A DNA stretch of 64,000 bases from Zygnema cylindricum (GCA_037447655.1 JBBHKE010002866.1:1-64000); one strand, 5' to 3'; numbered from the stretch's first letter, positions 1 through 11,932 are shown. Notes: generated by a model from the letters alone, not told the origin. Translations and numbers: made by a program.

Positions 1-25
1 GGAGGGAGGGAGGGAGGGAGGGATT
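1..25. repeat. (GGAG)n simple repeat at window edge
   Basis: The window opens inside a short run of the tetranucleotide GGAG, followed by AT-rich DNA. It continues off the left edge, so its full length is unknown. Confidence 0.8.
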
Positions 26-930
26 TGTCAATAACACACCAAAAACGAGAGAAAAAAAACACGAGGATATTATGAAAGCCGTTTCCATACAGCGTGCTAA
101 AATAGAATTTAACAAAGTCGGGTATTTTTTTATTTTTAACTTTTTTTCTCAAACAGAATTAGATCATCAAAAATTAAAAGTTTTGTCAAAAAAAATCGGA
201 TTACTTTTTGTTAAATTAACTTCAGTATTTCAATAAACCACAATACTGTTTTAAAACACGAATAGAAACATAAACCATATTTACTGTTCAGAAAATAAAA
301 TGGGAAAAAAGGAAAAGAAGGTTAAAAAAGAGGGGTAATAATATTTTAAACGATTTATAAATGGTTAGAGAATTTAATGTTGAAAGTAATTTGCAGAAAG
401 CCAATTGATAAAATTACTACCATTGAAAACTCCAAAAATACTTCACAACCGGGTTCAAGAATTAAATAACCTTTTTTGTTTCAATTTTTTTGTTTCAAAA
501 ACAGGCAAAGTAAACTTGTAACAAAAGAAAAAAAAGAAAAGGGATAAATGAATAAGTAAAAAATGATAAAATATAATAAAATTATGATTATACGTCCTAA
601 AAACTAAAGAGAAAAACTAAAACAACTTTTTTTCTGAAATCTATCCGACGGTATAAAATCAACAATATCATACCGCTATTCTCCGGAAGAAACTGAGATT
701 AGTTTTTAATCTAGTTTAAACGAGAGAGATTTGTGAAAACGAAGTCTATATATACACCGAATTGATTCAACTCGATTATACTTCACTCACAAGACTCTTG
801 AATTGAAGTGTGATGTGACGTTGAATAATTGTTCACACGGGAAATTTTTGCATACAAATACATCTTCTTTTTAAACTATTTCATACTGAAAGAATTTCGT
901 ATACAAATACATCCTCTTTTTGAAAAGATC
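26..930. other. AT-rich intergenic DNA, downstream of the FAR1-like gene
   Basis: AT-rich sequence with many A and T runs and no open frame of useful length. The FAR1-like gene to its right runs on the minus strand and ends at 950, so its 3' UTR and poly(A) signal should lie here. A-rich runs are abundant, and no single signal stands out. Confidence 0.5.
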
Positions 931-949
931 ACCGATTGATCCAATTGAT

Positions 950-2014
950 TCAAAGATTCAAATCTCCCACATTCGAGCCTCGGTTAAACTTTTTTTTCGC
1001 AGCCTTTAACTTCTCCATCTCCACTACCAAACGAACATTTTCGGCATCGAGATCTAAAAATCCATTCTCGGAAATTTTCTGCAACTTTCTCTTAGTCGAT
1101 CTTATCGCCTCTAACTCGATCTCCAATCGCAATCTTTCAATAGTATCCGCCATTGCTTTTTCTTCCATTGTTTTAAGTAAAATTGCGTGCTCTCTTATCT
1201 CTCTCCTTTCAATATGCATCAACTCTTCTTTCCTTAATTCAAAATCCAACTTCATCTTTTCGATATCGACTTTGTCTCTTTGGATAGAGACAAAAGCGTC
1301 TAACAATTTCGCTTCTTTGGACATTCTCTTTGAGGAACCTTCCTTGATAACTAACATCACATCCTCATTTGAACTCTTATTCCCCTGTATCTCTCCATTT
1401 TCCTCTTCTTTCGAACCTTCGTTTGTTCCTTCCTCCACATTTCCATTCACATTTTCTTTCTTATCTTCAGTCAATAACTTGCTCGGATCTTCTACAACCG
1501 CGACCGGCAAATTCAAAGTTATTTTTGCTTCCTCTTCTCGTCGAAACGCTTTTCTCATATTATAAAGGTCCTGAACCACTATTGGTGTCGGATCACTACT
1601 TGTTTTAATCGCTTCCATAATTTGTCTCGGTTTGAGTCCGGCTCCAAGAAGACTCTTCAACTTTTCTTTCATTGGTTCGTCCATCCTTCGACAAATCGGA
1701 TGTCGAGACAAATCTTCCGACCTCTCATGATTATGACTTCCATTGACTGTCGAAAGTCGCCAAATTCCTCCTCGACGTCTTCCCGAGAGTCGAAAAGGAC
1801 AATTAATAAGACGAGAAGTGGTGGGTCTCCTTCGAACTCCTCCCGTGAGGCCTTGTCGATTTTGGTATTCTCCTCCGCGATCACATTTCAAGACTATCAT
1901 AGAGGAATTTGACCGCAAAATGCCGATACCATAACCTTGTTGAATGGCAAATTGTCGACAATAGGCAATCAGAGCTTCCCTGGAGGGGAATTCTGCATCT
2001 AGAGGGGCTTGCAT
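950..2014 (-). CDS. FAR1-type zinc-domain protein with C-terminal coiled coil (354 aa, single exon)
   Basis: Uninterrupted 354-codon frame. The first ~100 residues match the FAR1 DNA-binding domain, a WRKY-GCM1-type zinc fold found in FHY3/FAR1 factors and MULE transposases. The probable zinc ligands are Cys44 (VLKCDRGG), Cys72 (NCPFRL) and the closing His94/His96 pair (GSHNHE). A conserved Trp (GGIWRLS) lies just before the histidines. Residues ~105-165 form a basic helical linker (RRMDEPMKEKLKSLL). Residues ~170-225 are an acidic, low-complexity spacer. Residues ~235-345 are rich in K/E/R/L and predicted to be a long coiled coil, which could allow dimerisation. No MULE transposase core (DDE) or SWIM finger is present, so this is a short FAR1-related form. 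It is probably a nuclear DNA-binding protein, though a domesticated transposon fragment is also possible. The start is the first ATG after a long CT-rich leader. Single-exon structure fits transposon ancestry. The target is unknown. Confidence 0.75.
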   Translation of the reverse strand: MQAPLDAEFPSREALIAYCRQFAIQQGYGIGILRSNSSMIVLKCDRGGEYQNRQGLTGGVRRRPTTSRLINCPFRLSGRRRGGIWRLSTVNGSHNHERSEDLSRHPICRRMDEPMKEKLKSLLGAGLKPRQIMEAIKTSSDPTPIVVQDLYNMRKAFRREEEAKITLNLPVAVVEDPSKLLTEDKKENVNGNVEEGTNEGSKEEENGEIQGNKSSNEDVMLVIKEGSSKRMSKEAKLLDAFVSIQRDKVDIEKMKLDFELRKEELMHIERREIREHAILLKTMEEKAMADTIERLRLEIELEAIRSTKRKLQKISENGFLDLDAENVRLVVEMEKLKAAKKKFNRGSNVGDLNL

Positions 2015-2091
2015 CCTGTGGACAGATGGAGGGAGAAGGGGGTGGATCGGAAGAGGGAGGGTGAGAACATGAAAAAATGAGTGTATGCGTG

Positions 2092-2130
2092 TGTGAGAGA
2101 GGGGGCAAGAGAGAGAGGGAGAGAGGGAGT

Positions 2131-2199
<69 letters not shown>

Positions 2200-2832
2200 G
2201 TGGTGTGAGAGAGTATGAGTCTCAGAGTGGAGGGGGGTGATAGTGTGGGGGAGAGAGAGGGGAAGAGGGAGGAGAGAGCGAGGGGAGAGAGAGAGGAGAG
2301 AAAAAAGAGAGGGAGAGGGAGAGAGGGGAGGGTGAGAGGGAAAAGCGAAAGAGGGGGAGTAACAGGGAGAGGGAGCGAGAGAGGGAGAAAGGGGAGAGAG
2401 AGAGTGAGCGAGAGCGAGAGAGAGAAAGATAGAAAGGGGGAGAGAGAGGGGGAGAGAGAGAGAGAGAGAGGAGAGAGAGAAGGGGAGAGAGAGAGAAAGG
2501 GGAGAGAGCAAGAAAGAGATGGCGGGAGAGAGAGGGAGGGAGAGAGGAAGAGGGAGAGAGCGTCTGCGTATGAGAGAGACAGAAAGAGAGAGAGAAAAAG
2601 AGAGAGAGGGGGGGGGAGAGAGAGAGAGGAGGGGGGAGGGAGAGGGAGGAAGACATGGAGAGAGAGAGGGAGAGAGGGAGTGGGAGAGAGTGCGTATGTG
2701 TGTGTGAGAGAGAGAGAGAAAGAGATTTGGGGAGAGAGGAGGGGGGGAAGGAGAGGGATGGAAAGGGAGAGAGGGAGTGGGAGAGAGGGAGGGAGAGTGG
2801 GAGTGGGGGGGGGGAGAGTGAGAGGGAGAGAG

Positions 2833-2876
<44 letters not shown>

Positions 2877-2890
2877 TGAGAGAAAATGAG
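2092..2890. repeat. ~0.8 kb GA-rich (CT on the gene strand) low-complexity tract
   Basis: Near-continuous GAGAGA/GGGAGA sequence, including pure (GA)n runs at about 2133-2199 and 2840-2873. It starts ~80 bases upstream of the FAR1-like ATG, so on that gene's strand it is a long CT-rich leader or promoter tract. Plant GAGA-binding BBR/BPC proteins recognise such tracts. The open frames across it on both strands (Arg/Glu/Gly or Ser/Leu/Pro proteins) are composition artefacts. Confidence 0.9.
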
Positions 2891-5800
2891 AGAAATGAAG
2901 GTGAGAGTGAGAGAGTTAGGGAGTGAAGGATTGAGGGAGTGTGGGTCAGAGCATATGATAGTGAAGAGTGAAGACTAAAGTGGAGTGATGATAAAAGGAA
3001 ACCCTAAAAAAATGTAATCACTTTAAAATCTGAAACTTGGTTGCAATAAAATCTCAAATCTCACATTTTTTGGTAAACGTTTGTTAATCCTTCGTATCAG
3101 TATATAGTTTCTTATCATGTAAGCGCTAGACAAAAAATGTTTCACAATCCAAAGTAACCCTAGAACTGAAGGTCCGTTAAAAGTAACGACTTAAACGTAA
3201 CGAATCAACCAACAATAAGTAAAAACTAAAACTACTGATGCACGTCATCCAAAACCTGATCGAAAAAAAAAAAAAACTTCTACATTTTCAAAGCTAGAAT
3301 TTTCCTTGTAAAAATTGAAACAAAACCACCAAAAACAATCATTTCTGCTATTGATTTACACACCCTCCAGCTTGAGTCCACGTGGCAGAAAAAGGCGTGA
3401 CCACCAGTGAGTTTAACTCCAATAAAAGGAAGCTCAGCAGACAGAGAAGCCACGTGGCGTGAAGGAAAGAGAGCCAGAATTCCTCAGGCAATGCCACGTT
3501 AAGTATGAGAGCTTCTTTACCTTGGACTACTTTAGGGTTTCAACTTTTGAAATTTAAAACACACTGTGCAGCTTCTTAAGTGCAACGTACGGTACAGTAC
3601 AGTACTGTACTGTACCTACCGACAAAATGGTTGTTTTAAGTGACTGTAATGACCGTACAAGGGTATGGTACAGTACTGTATTGTAGTTTATAAGAATTTC
3701 CGCCCAGAATCTGTTCTTGAAAACAGTTTCGACGATTACAGAATGCTCAATTACTGTACGATTTCGTACGATTGTATTGAAATGCAAACGCTCAGGTGGT
3801 TTTGTAGTATTTGTAGAGATTCTGTTTGCAGTATGGTCATAGCAGTCCCCTTTTTTTTTGTCCTATCAGAGCAATTTGTTAAATCGCCCGTCACAATTTG
3901 TACGTCTAAACGTTTTCGATTGGTCCGGTCTGTTATGAAAAATCTACCTCCGTAATTTTGCTAGAAAACAAGTATAAATATGGAAACGTTATAAAGACAG
4001 CGAAATCTCATTAATTAGTTTTAATCCACCTGAAGGTTTGTTTTAAAAAGTTCCCCATATTTACAGTGGGTTTCCATATCGATTCACCATTTCACCTGCT
4101 ATCTCGGAGTACATCCACCTGTACGATTTTCGACATACACGACAAAACCATTTGTGACAAGTTTCTAAAGTACTGTACTGCAGTCTGAAACGTACAGGTA
4201 AGTACAATATTGTCAGCTGTCCGATGATTTGGTGTGAAGATTTCACATAGTACAATGCCCCATCGCTATTAGTGTTAAGGATTAAATTTAAGTTAGTACG
4301 AAATAAAGAAATTATATAAAATACTGATTATAGTGTAAATAGATGTGGCAGATTGTAATCCACTCGCTTAAATAGTGCTTCAACACTATTTGAGGATATT
4401 TGGCCAGAAAAAGTAGAGACTGAATTAGTGTTCTTAACTGTAATAGTGATGGGCAGTGCAAAGTCATTTGCGCCCCAAACTCACCGCTCAAGGAAAAATA
4501 GAAAAAATGTGAAAAAAGCCGCTTACCCCTTAAAATATGTGAGGGGACTATTGTACTTTTATCGAATCTGCTAAAGTTGTCACAAAGCAGCTTCTCGTCT
4601 CACACCTGTCACAAAATCTACTCAGCAAATGCAAAATACACGTGTCCTAGCCAAACACGATCACAGCAGTGAAGAGCAATAGTACAGTACACCGTCGATC
4701 GTATTTAGCGTGTAGAAATTATTAGAGTAAAGAAAAAATTAGCGTCATTAATTCTAATTCAGTGCAAGGAGACGTGGCAAATTATGGTCCACGTCCTTAA
4801 ATAGCGTCATTTATTCTATTTAAGGTTCAAGGGTCAAAATTTAGGGGCGCCGAATTAGTGTTCAACACGCTAAATACGATCGACGGTGTAGTAAACAGCT
4901 CTACACCGTGTATAGCTATCGCTTGTAGTGTCAATGTTTTTTTTCACCACTTAAAACATATTTTTTATGTGCACACTTGTCAGATTATTAGCCCGACCAT
5001 TGCGACTGAAAGGTACGGTCCTCACCTTCCAACTGGCGGCCTGTAATCGAAATCTGACACGTGTGCACAAAAAAGACGTCGTGAATGTCGAAAAAAACAC
5101 ATCGACACTAATAGTGATTCAAGACGTTCGATTTTTAAAGAATATACGAGAGTGAAGGTCATCCGACGGTTGTCACTATTCACCATTGACACAGTTAGGG
5201 TAAAAGTTACCGTAAAACCCTAGGAATAAAGTTCGGAGTTCATTTTCGGCATATCCTGGTCGAGTCACATTTCAGTGTACAAAGACTGCATACATTTTCC
5301 TTCTTTGCTCAGCGTATACAAAACATCATGTAAGCATTCCAAGATCCTGTAGTTTTTGAATATTAGGTCAAATATTGTCATATAACAACCAAATCGGCGT
5401 GTGATTCTAACACACAATCCAAGAAGCGCCTGTGGCACCAAATGATACTTCCACTGTAAGCTCTACTCTAACCTTTTCCACTTTTTCCTTCTACCTAAAC
5501 TGAGTAAGAGAGAAGGTGGTTCACTTCTCATCTACGCTTTTATTGATTTATGGGTGTCTAAGCTATATATTTACAGCGAGACATACCCCAACCTTATGGA
5601 CTTGATCTTTCACAGTGTGACATCTTTTTCGTGCAACATTTTAGGAACCTGTCTGCCAATGTGCAGATTAAGGACCTGACTTTTAAAAAAGAAAAAAACT
5701 GTAATCCTGCATATTTTACACATAGAAAATACACTAAAATGTACCATTGCTTTCTCTCAGAAATCGGAGCCTACATACGGTGCAAAACCAATGTAACTGT

Positions 5801-5900
5801 CGAAACATTTTATCATCCAAATTTTTTACCTTTCTGCCCAAACCTTTTATATGTAAAACATCCCTAACTTCATTCCTAATCTGCAAATTCACTTTTTCCA
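2891..5900. other. Intergenic DNA with short palindromes and MITE remnants
   Basis: No supported gene. At about 3586-3618 a GTAC-rich palindrome (GTACAGTACAGTACTGTAC) occurs, and GTACRGTAC motifs recur through the interval. At 4320-4480 there are fragments resembling the TACACCG MITE family (the words AATAGTG, TGGCAGATTGTAATCCAC). A complete member follows at 4688-4890. The remainder is AT-rich unique-looking sequence that includes the 3' flank of the root-cap-family gene. Confidence 0.5.
4688..4890. mobile_element. Stowaway-like MITE, 203 bp, perfect TIRs
   Basis: The element opens TACACCGTCGATCGTATT and closes with its exact reverse complement, giving terminal inverted repeats of about 26 bp. 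If the terminal TA is the target duplication, the TIR core is CACCG...CGGTG. The interior shares words such as GACGTGGCA, CCACGTCC and TTCTATTTAAGG with the copies at 15706-15908 and 61574-61775. It encodes nothing. A Tc1/mariner-type transposase acting in trans is inferred from the TA target. Confidence 0.8.
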
Positions 5901-5903
5901 TAT

Positions 5904-8833
5904 TCATTCATCCATCAAATTCTCCAAAGGTGCCTCCAACAATATGTCGTCTGCGTCACTCCCATCCACTGCTGACCCTTTAACAATTTTGGAAATTTCT
6001 GAAACTCTCACATCTTCAATACTTTGAGACAAGTCATCTTCTGGTTCAAAAGCCTCCAAAACTTCATCATTCTCGTTTTCAGAAACTACTTTCGTTCTTC
6101 GGATAACCCTCACGGCATCCTCCGAGAAATATGCCTCGAGGGGATTCACGTCTTCAAATTGTTCTCCTGACGTCTTCCCTCTCTGTATCCCCTTTTGTAC
6201 CGACCCTCTCAGCCCTCTCTCGTCACTTAAAGCTTGAAGGACATCGACTTCTCCCTTCTCTCCACCATAAGTGAACTTAGAAAATTTACAATCTGTACTC
6301 CAAAGTCCACTACTGAGGTAATCTGACATTCTCCCTGCGATTGCCGGACCTTTCTTTAAACTTCCAAGAACTGCTTCATCCACAGTACCAGAATTCTGCA
6401 TCCATAGGAAAGGAACAAAAAAATATGAGTGACAGACAGTAACTGACAACACTTCTGCAATAATTGACACTCAAAACTCTTTGTTATGCTTCTGTCGGAT
6501 ACAAAACGCCCTTTAAAAAATGGGAGAAAACTGGTCTAAGACCCATTTCTTTTCCTTTCCCAAGACTTTCACCAAGATATGAACTCAGCAAATTATGAAA
6601 TACTTAAGCCTTTAGGATACTGCTTTACAAAATATAGAGCTAAATTGAGACCAACCATCAGTATAAAATTTTGCGAATTCTTTTACATCCATACAATTAG
6701 AACAAGCCAAAAAAATCACGATTTTAAAAATAAACACGATTTTAAAAAGCTTACCTCAGTATTGTGTTGAGCTCGAATGCGGGCTGCTTGAACCCGAGCT
6801 GGTCGGTACGTTTGTCCTAAGAATCCATGTACTTCTTTGGAGACTTGGAGGTCTCGAAATTCCATATCTAAATGAACAAAACAATTTTCCTCTGTCCATA
6901 AATCCTGCTGTACTGTATCTGCCTTCAGTCTGAGATCCAAAACTCCTCCGATTTGAATTCGAGCCTCATTCACTCTTTGTCGAGTTATGCGGAGATTGTT
7001 TTCCGGAGAATCCCATAAGCCTTGTTTTGCTCGAGGGCCAGTTTTGTAACCTGGATAAGAAAGCAATAGTTTGATGAGAAATGGTCACTTTGTCAGAAAT
7101 GTTGACTATATATGCAAAAGATTGACTAGAAAATGACAAAAATTCCAGCAAATCATTAGGCCAGAAATTTCACAAAAAGAAAAGAGGTCACAATTCAGAG
7201 CATTATATGTTCTTTGTCATCAACAACACTGTTCTCCACAGTAAGTGTGAATGGAAACAGCGGTAAAGTGAAAATATCTCAAAATTCCATAACATAAATG
7301 GGATGCAAAGAAAAGTGGGAAACGAATGGCAACAACACCAGGAAGTATACATTAGAAAATATTATCTTAAAGTTTCAAAAAAATTAAGAGTGCGAAAGAA
7401 AAGAGTGAAGAGAAAGGGAAAGGGAAAGGGAAAGGGAAAGGGAAAGGAGAAAGAGAAAGGGGAAAGAGGAGAGGGGAAAGAGGAAAGGGGAGAAAGTGGA
7501 ATTAGGGAGGGAAGGGGAAGGGGAAGGGGAAAAGTGGGATAAGGTAAAGAAAAGGAAAGGTAAAAGAGGCTTACCAGGAGCAGGAATGTGAAGAGCCTCT
7601 CCATTAATTCGAATCTCTAAATGGTCCACAAAGGGGTCCCAAAGAGCTTCAGTCGGTGTTTTCACAAAAAGATGTAAATCTTTGTAAATAATTGCAAGCC
7701 CTCCAATCCAAGTAATAGGCCTGCAAGAAGGATAAAACAAGACAGGTAAATCTTCCGTGAATCCTTAAGCCAAAATTCTCATTATCTATTCCAAATAGTT
7801 ATTTAGAAAACGACAAAAAAATGGAAATCGCTGGGCCAAAATTCTCACTATCTACACTTAGAAAACGCCAAAAGTTTCTGCAAATCCGTGCGACAGGTGG
7901 TTGTGGGAAGGAATAGAAAAGGCTCTGATATTAAAAACTTTTTTTCTTTTTTCTTTTTTTTTGGCTTACCATGCTGTCAATTTCTCCAAACAAATTTGTC
8001 AAGTGAGCTTTGGGGATACTCTTAAAACGCATAAGTTTTTAAGAATTTAAGCAAAATTTCAGATTTTATTTTAATTTTAAATACATGCAAAATGTATAAA
8101 TCTCTGAATACTTTAACCAAACCTCCATTCTAATTCATGTGCTTGAAAAAAAAGAAAGCTGAAAATAAAAGACGAACTCAAAGGAAGGGAAAGACAAAAA
8201 AATAAAGGAGAACATGAATTATGCCATCTTCAAGTGAGAGCATATCAAAAGAAAAACATATGACAAACAAAAGAAAAATGTTATCCAAACCGGTTGAAAG
8301 GAGGACCAAAAAAGTAGGGAAAAAAAAAATACTTCATCATATGTGAGCAGTTAGTTTCTTCACAGTCAGTTTCTCATCTGACAGTACTTTTTCCCTTCTT
8401 TCTCTTTTCTTTTCATTTATCAAATTTCCTCTTTTTTTATCGACCATTTGTTTACAAGTTCACAATTATCTCCTTACAAGTCTAAACATTAAAAAAAACA
8501 CAGTAGAAAGAAAGAAACAAAAGATAGTACAAACAAGAAAATAAAAAAGAAAACAGTGCAAAGAAACAATAATAATAATAATAATAAACAAAAAAGACAA
8601 AATAAAAATAAAACTTACTTTGATTCGAAACTCCGACCAATCATATGAGCATTAATGTGAAAATCTCCATCGGACACCATACAAAACTGGCTCTCGGGTC
8701 GTCCTGGAAACCTAAAAACTACGCCGTCGGCTCCCGCGACTCGCGCTCCAATCACAGCCGTCGACTGGAATCCAACGGCGCAGCAAAACGCGATCACAGC
8801 CGTCCAAACCAGTCTCTCCCTTTCTCTACCCAT
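5904..8833 (-). CDS. Secreted root-cap-family (PF06830-like) protein, 4 exons, 382 aa
   Basis: Exons on the minus strand: 8833-8619, 7720-7575, 7050-6755, 6395-5904. All junctions are GT-AG and frame-consistent, giving 383 codons with the stop. The start MGRERERLVW was chosen because it gives a clean signal peptide (residues ~8-27, hydrophobic, ending near VIGA); an in-frame Met 15 codons upstream would bury it. Family landmarks in order are DGVVFRFPGRPESQF, SDGDFHINAHMIGR, WIGGLAIIYKDLHLF, ALWDPFVDHLEIRING, EENCFVHLDMEFRDL, GFLGQTYRPAR and the terminal ...LWSTDCKFSKF. These match plant root-cap/LEA-like secreted proteins with a von Willebrand D-like fold. The last exon adds an acidic tail of ~125 residues absent from the typical family member. 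Function in the family is poorly defined; an extracellular or vacuolar location is expected. Introns hold GGGAAA-type simple repeats (7408-7540). Confidence 0.8.
7408..7540. repeat. (GGGAAA)n simple repeat in intron
   Basis: Purine-rich simple repeat of GGGAAA/GGAAGG units lying in intron 2 of the root-cap-family gene, about 35 bases downstream of exon 2 on the minus strand. The Lys/Gly/Glu-rich frame across it is an artefact. Confidence 0.85.
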
Positions 8834-10230
8834 TCTTGCTGAAAAAGACAAAATGTCGTACCAAAATGTTTGTCTCACTAGTCAATTAGCGTATTTTTAC
8901 TTCGTCTACACCGTCTATTTACGCCTATTTTCTCCCTTTTCTGACTGTTGTTAGTAATGTATGTTGTATACTTAGTCTATTTTTTTATCTTCCCTTGCAA
9001 AACAAACAAAAATGCTGATTCAAACAAAAAATTGTTTAATTCGTCAATCAGAAAATGCGTCTACTTTGTCTACTTTTTTTTCCCTTTATGACTACTGTTA
9101 ATAATATATAAAATCTATTTCACTACCTTTTTCTTCTTTCCTTCCTCCTTAGCAATTCTCAGAATTCCTTAGTTACAATAAAATAGTTAAACTTAGTGAT
9201 TGAAACCCTAATAGGAGATTGCAGAGTTGGAATTTGAAAGTAAGACGTAAGTCAACGTAACAGAGCAAATAGGAGTATTCTTTCAAAATTTGTGAGCGTT
9301 TGTTTCTCCTGGTTCTGGATTAGGGTTTGTGCTGGAATATCCTGTTGCCATTAATCGGAACGGTTTTTCTGTTTCGCTTGTTTCATTTTTTTAGATTGCC
9401 CGGTTGTGTACTGCCCGGATTGACCGGGACTGTACGGTTTGACAGCACGATTCATGCGGTGATTACGTCGACGAAAATTGCCCTAATTTGTTGAGGATAA
9501 ATCGTACAGTTTCTGAGAAGGCCGTACGTAGGTTCAACCAGATATCTGTACGACCTGTACTGTTTGCCCTCAAGAAGAGGGTAAAATCTTCGGTAGTGTA
9601 GCTACACTATTATCAGTAATCATCACGAAATGAGTCTTGTGAAGCGTTACAAGTAGCAGCCAACATTTGGAGCTGACACATGTGTCTTGTTTCAACTTTC
9701 AACCGATAACACGGTTGAGCAGTATCTTTGCCTTATATCCATGTTGGAAGGACAAAAAGTACAATTCAGTACTAGAATCTTACGCTGATTTGTACTTACC
9801 TTACCCTGTAGAGACAAATTCAGCAAGTGTATGAAAGTGAACGGTCAGGAGAAATGTAGTCCGGCTTACCGTACATATAGCAGATGAGTCCAAAATATAG
9901 GGCGGGTAGTGACGTCATCCGTCCAAAAGAGAGCCGGAGTTGTCGAGCTGGTTCAGGTGTTTGTCTTAACTGGCCAACAGCCGAACACTTCAACAACATT
10001 TAATCACCGACGTGTACACAGTTGTTTCGCTAAATATTTAGCGTCAGGGTTTTAATAGTGTTGATAATCCTAATTCAGTTCCGAATGACGTGGTTGGATT
10101 TGAAACTGTTTGAAGAATTAACGTCAAGACAAAAATATTTGGATGCAACAGAACTTTTGTTTTTTAGTGAGGAATCTCGTATTAATTTTCAGGGTGTTCC
10201 AAAGTCCGAAAACGAAATCGCTACATAATT
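8834..10230. other. Intergenic DNA, 5' flank of the root-cap-family gene
   Basis: Contains the presumed promoter of the minus-strand gene that starts at 8833. AT-rich sequence and a few GTAC motifs are present, and no open frame resembles a known protein. I could not pick out a convincing TATA box. Confidence 0.4.
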
Positions 10231-10239
10231 CCGTGACAT

Positions 10240-10595
10240 CTTTAGGGTGTGGTTTCATCGGGAGGTCTCTGAAATAGTACGGACAGCAATATTTTTGTAA
10301 TACAGAGCCTCGGTTACATCGCGTAGCGTCTGTAAAGCAAGTTTTCATATACGTGTTTCGATTTGAATGGTTCTACGTAAGTTGACGATCAAATCTCTAA
10401 AATCGTCAAAGAGTTTGAAACCGACCATTTCGTAATTTCGTTTGAAAATCCGTACTTGGTACATGTACTTCACAAGTGTACCGTGTCAATGTACCTCAGA
10501 GATCCCCTTCACTCTGGTGACTTTCGGCTAAAAACCGTACTTCTTTTCGGCAAAGATTTTACGGTCACCTTGTCCGAAGGCACGTGACTTTGGGC
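10240..10595 (-). repeat. Left arm of a ~350 bp inverted repeat (copy of hAT-like element interior)
   Basis: Reverse complement of 12236-12590 at an estimated 75-80% identity. Matching landmarks include GCAAAGATTTTACGGTCAC against its counterpart near 12260, and AGTACGGACAGCAATA against TTGCTGTCCGTACTA near 12536. The right arm is inside the element at 12053-12891, so this is an oppositely oriented, truncated relative. Confidence 0.7.
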
Positions 10596-10870
10596 ACTTG
10601 TGAAAATTTAATTTTTCATCGTCGCACTTGTCTATCGTCCAGGTGTAGCGATTTTACAGGTTCTGTCATGATGAACCGTGAGGTGGGTTCACCATTACAG
10701 AGGCGGATGGAGCGATTGCTTCGCAGATGAAGACTAAAATATAATCGGACGGTCAACATTTTTTCCCGGATCCTTGGAGAATCGTAATCATATTTTCTGT
10801 AATGTTGTTTTCAAAAAACTCACGAAAAGATAGTACGGCATGGTACGGGCAATTACAAAATTATGTAATA

Positions 10871-10937
10871 AACCTCACTTTTCGTCTGATGTAGCCACAC
10901 CCTTAGGGTGGCTTTCCATCAGACGAAAAGTGAGGTT
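10871..10937. repeat. 67 bp near-perfect palindrome (hairpin)
   Basis: A 21-bp arm opening AACCTCACTTTTCGTCTG is repeated exactly inverted, ending GACGAAAAGTGAGGTT. The loop itself contains a second hairpin, GCCAC(A)CCC-TTA-GGGTGGC. Part of this sequence family recurs near 55140-55320, where the inverted half is missing. Confidence 0.85.
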
Positions 10938-11129
10938 GTTTACAGAAATCCGGACATATCCGTACTACATCGTACTTCATATTTTGTTTTTATGCGCGAA
11001 CAACAATACAGAGAATCTTGCCAATATTCTCCAAAGGTCTGGGAGGTAACAATGACCGTTGGATGTTTTTTCGCGAAGCATTCGCTTCGAAAGTTTTTGT
11101 AAACGAGCCACCTATGATATGAATTACAG

Positions 11130-11412
11130 AATTAAGTACTTTTTTGTCAGTTACGTTTTGCGGCGCCTACCTTTAAGTCACGGAACGAAAATCACGTCGT
11201 ACGTGGCGAATCAAACAATTTGTCTTTTTAGGTCAAATAACATATTATATAAATAAAATATTAAATTTAATAAAATACTATATATCGCGATATATATATC
11301 GCGATATATTATGTTGGTCCCGGTACAATATATCGAAGAGTCTCCTCGATCGATATTCGATATATCTAATATCGAAATTATCGCGATATGAGTTTACCCG
11401 ATACCCAACACT
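11130..11412. mobile_element. 3' portion of a hAT-like non-autonomous element
   Basis: About 280 bp matching the right end of the complete element at 12053-12891, from GTACTTTTTTGTCAG through the TATCGCGATATATA cluster to the terminus CGATACCCAACACT. No left terminus is visible, so it is a truncated copy. Confidence 0.7.
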
Positions 11413-11617
11413 GTTAAATAGCGCGATCCCGTATGCTGTACCGTAAGAGCTGCGCCATACGTCAGAGGTCGCAAAAGTCAAAAAAAATCATACCCGAAAC
11501 CGACCGTTTTTTTTTTTTCAAAATCTGAGTAACCGACGCCCGACCGAGTTTTGCCCGCCCGTAACCGAAAAAAGTACAAAATTAATCAATGTACGACGGA
11601 ATAAGCCAATAATTACA

Positions 11618-11932
11618 ATTTGTCGCGTTCCTTAAGATTTGCGAAATGAATAGTGTTACTACCGTGTCAGATTTGCGACACTTTGCCGCGTTCCCTAAGA
11701 TTTGCGAAATAAATAGTGTACTACTGTGTCAGATTTGCGACGCTTTGTTGCCTAAGATTGGCGAAATGAATATTGTACTACCGTGTCAGATTTGAGACGC
11801 TTTGTCGCTTTCCCTAAGATTTTCGAAATGAATAGTGTACTATCGTGTCAGAATTGCGACGCTTTGTCGCGTTCCCTTTGATTTGCGAAATAAATAGCTT
11901 ACTACAGTACCGTGTCAGATTTGCGACCCTAA
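11618..11932. repeat. Minisatellite, ~61 bp unit, five imperfect copies
   Basis: Direct repeats built on the pattern TTTGTCGCGTTCC, AAGATTTGCGAAAT, ATAGTGTACTAC, GTGTCAGATTTGCGAC. Copies differ by substitutions and small indels; the third is shortened. It sits between two hAT-like copies. Confidence 0.85.

Noticed and set aside
2215-2889. Long Arg/Glu/Gly frame (224 codons) and antisense Ser/Leu frames in the GA tract
   Set aside because: Pure GA repeats are open in several frames at once; there is no domain and no codon structure.
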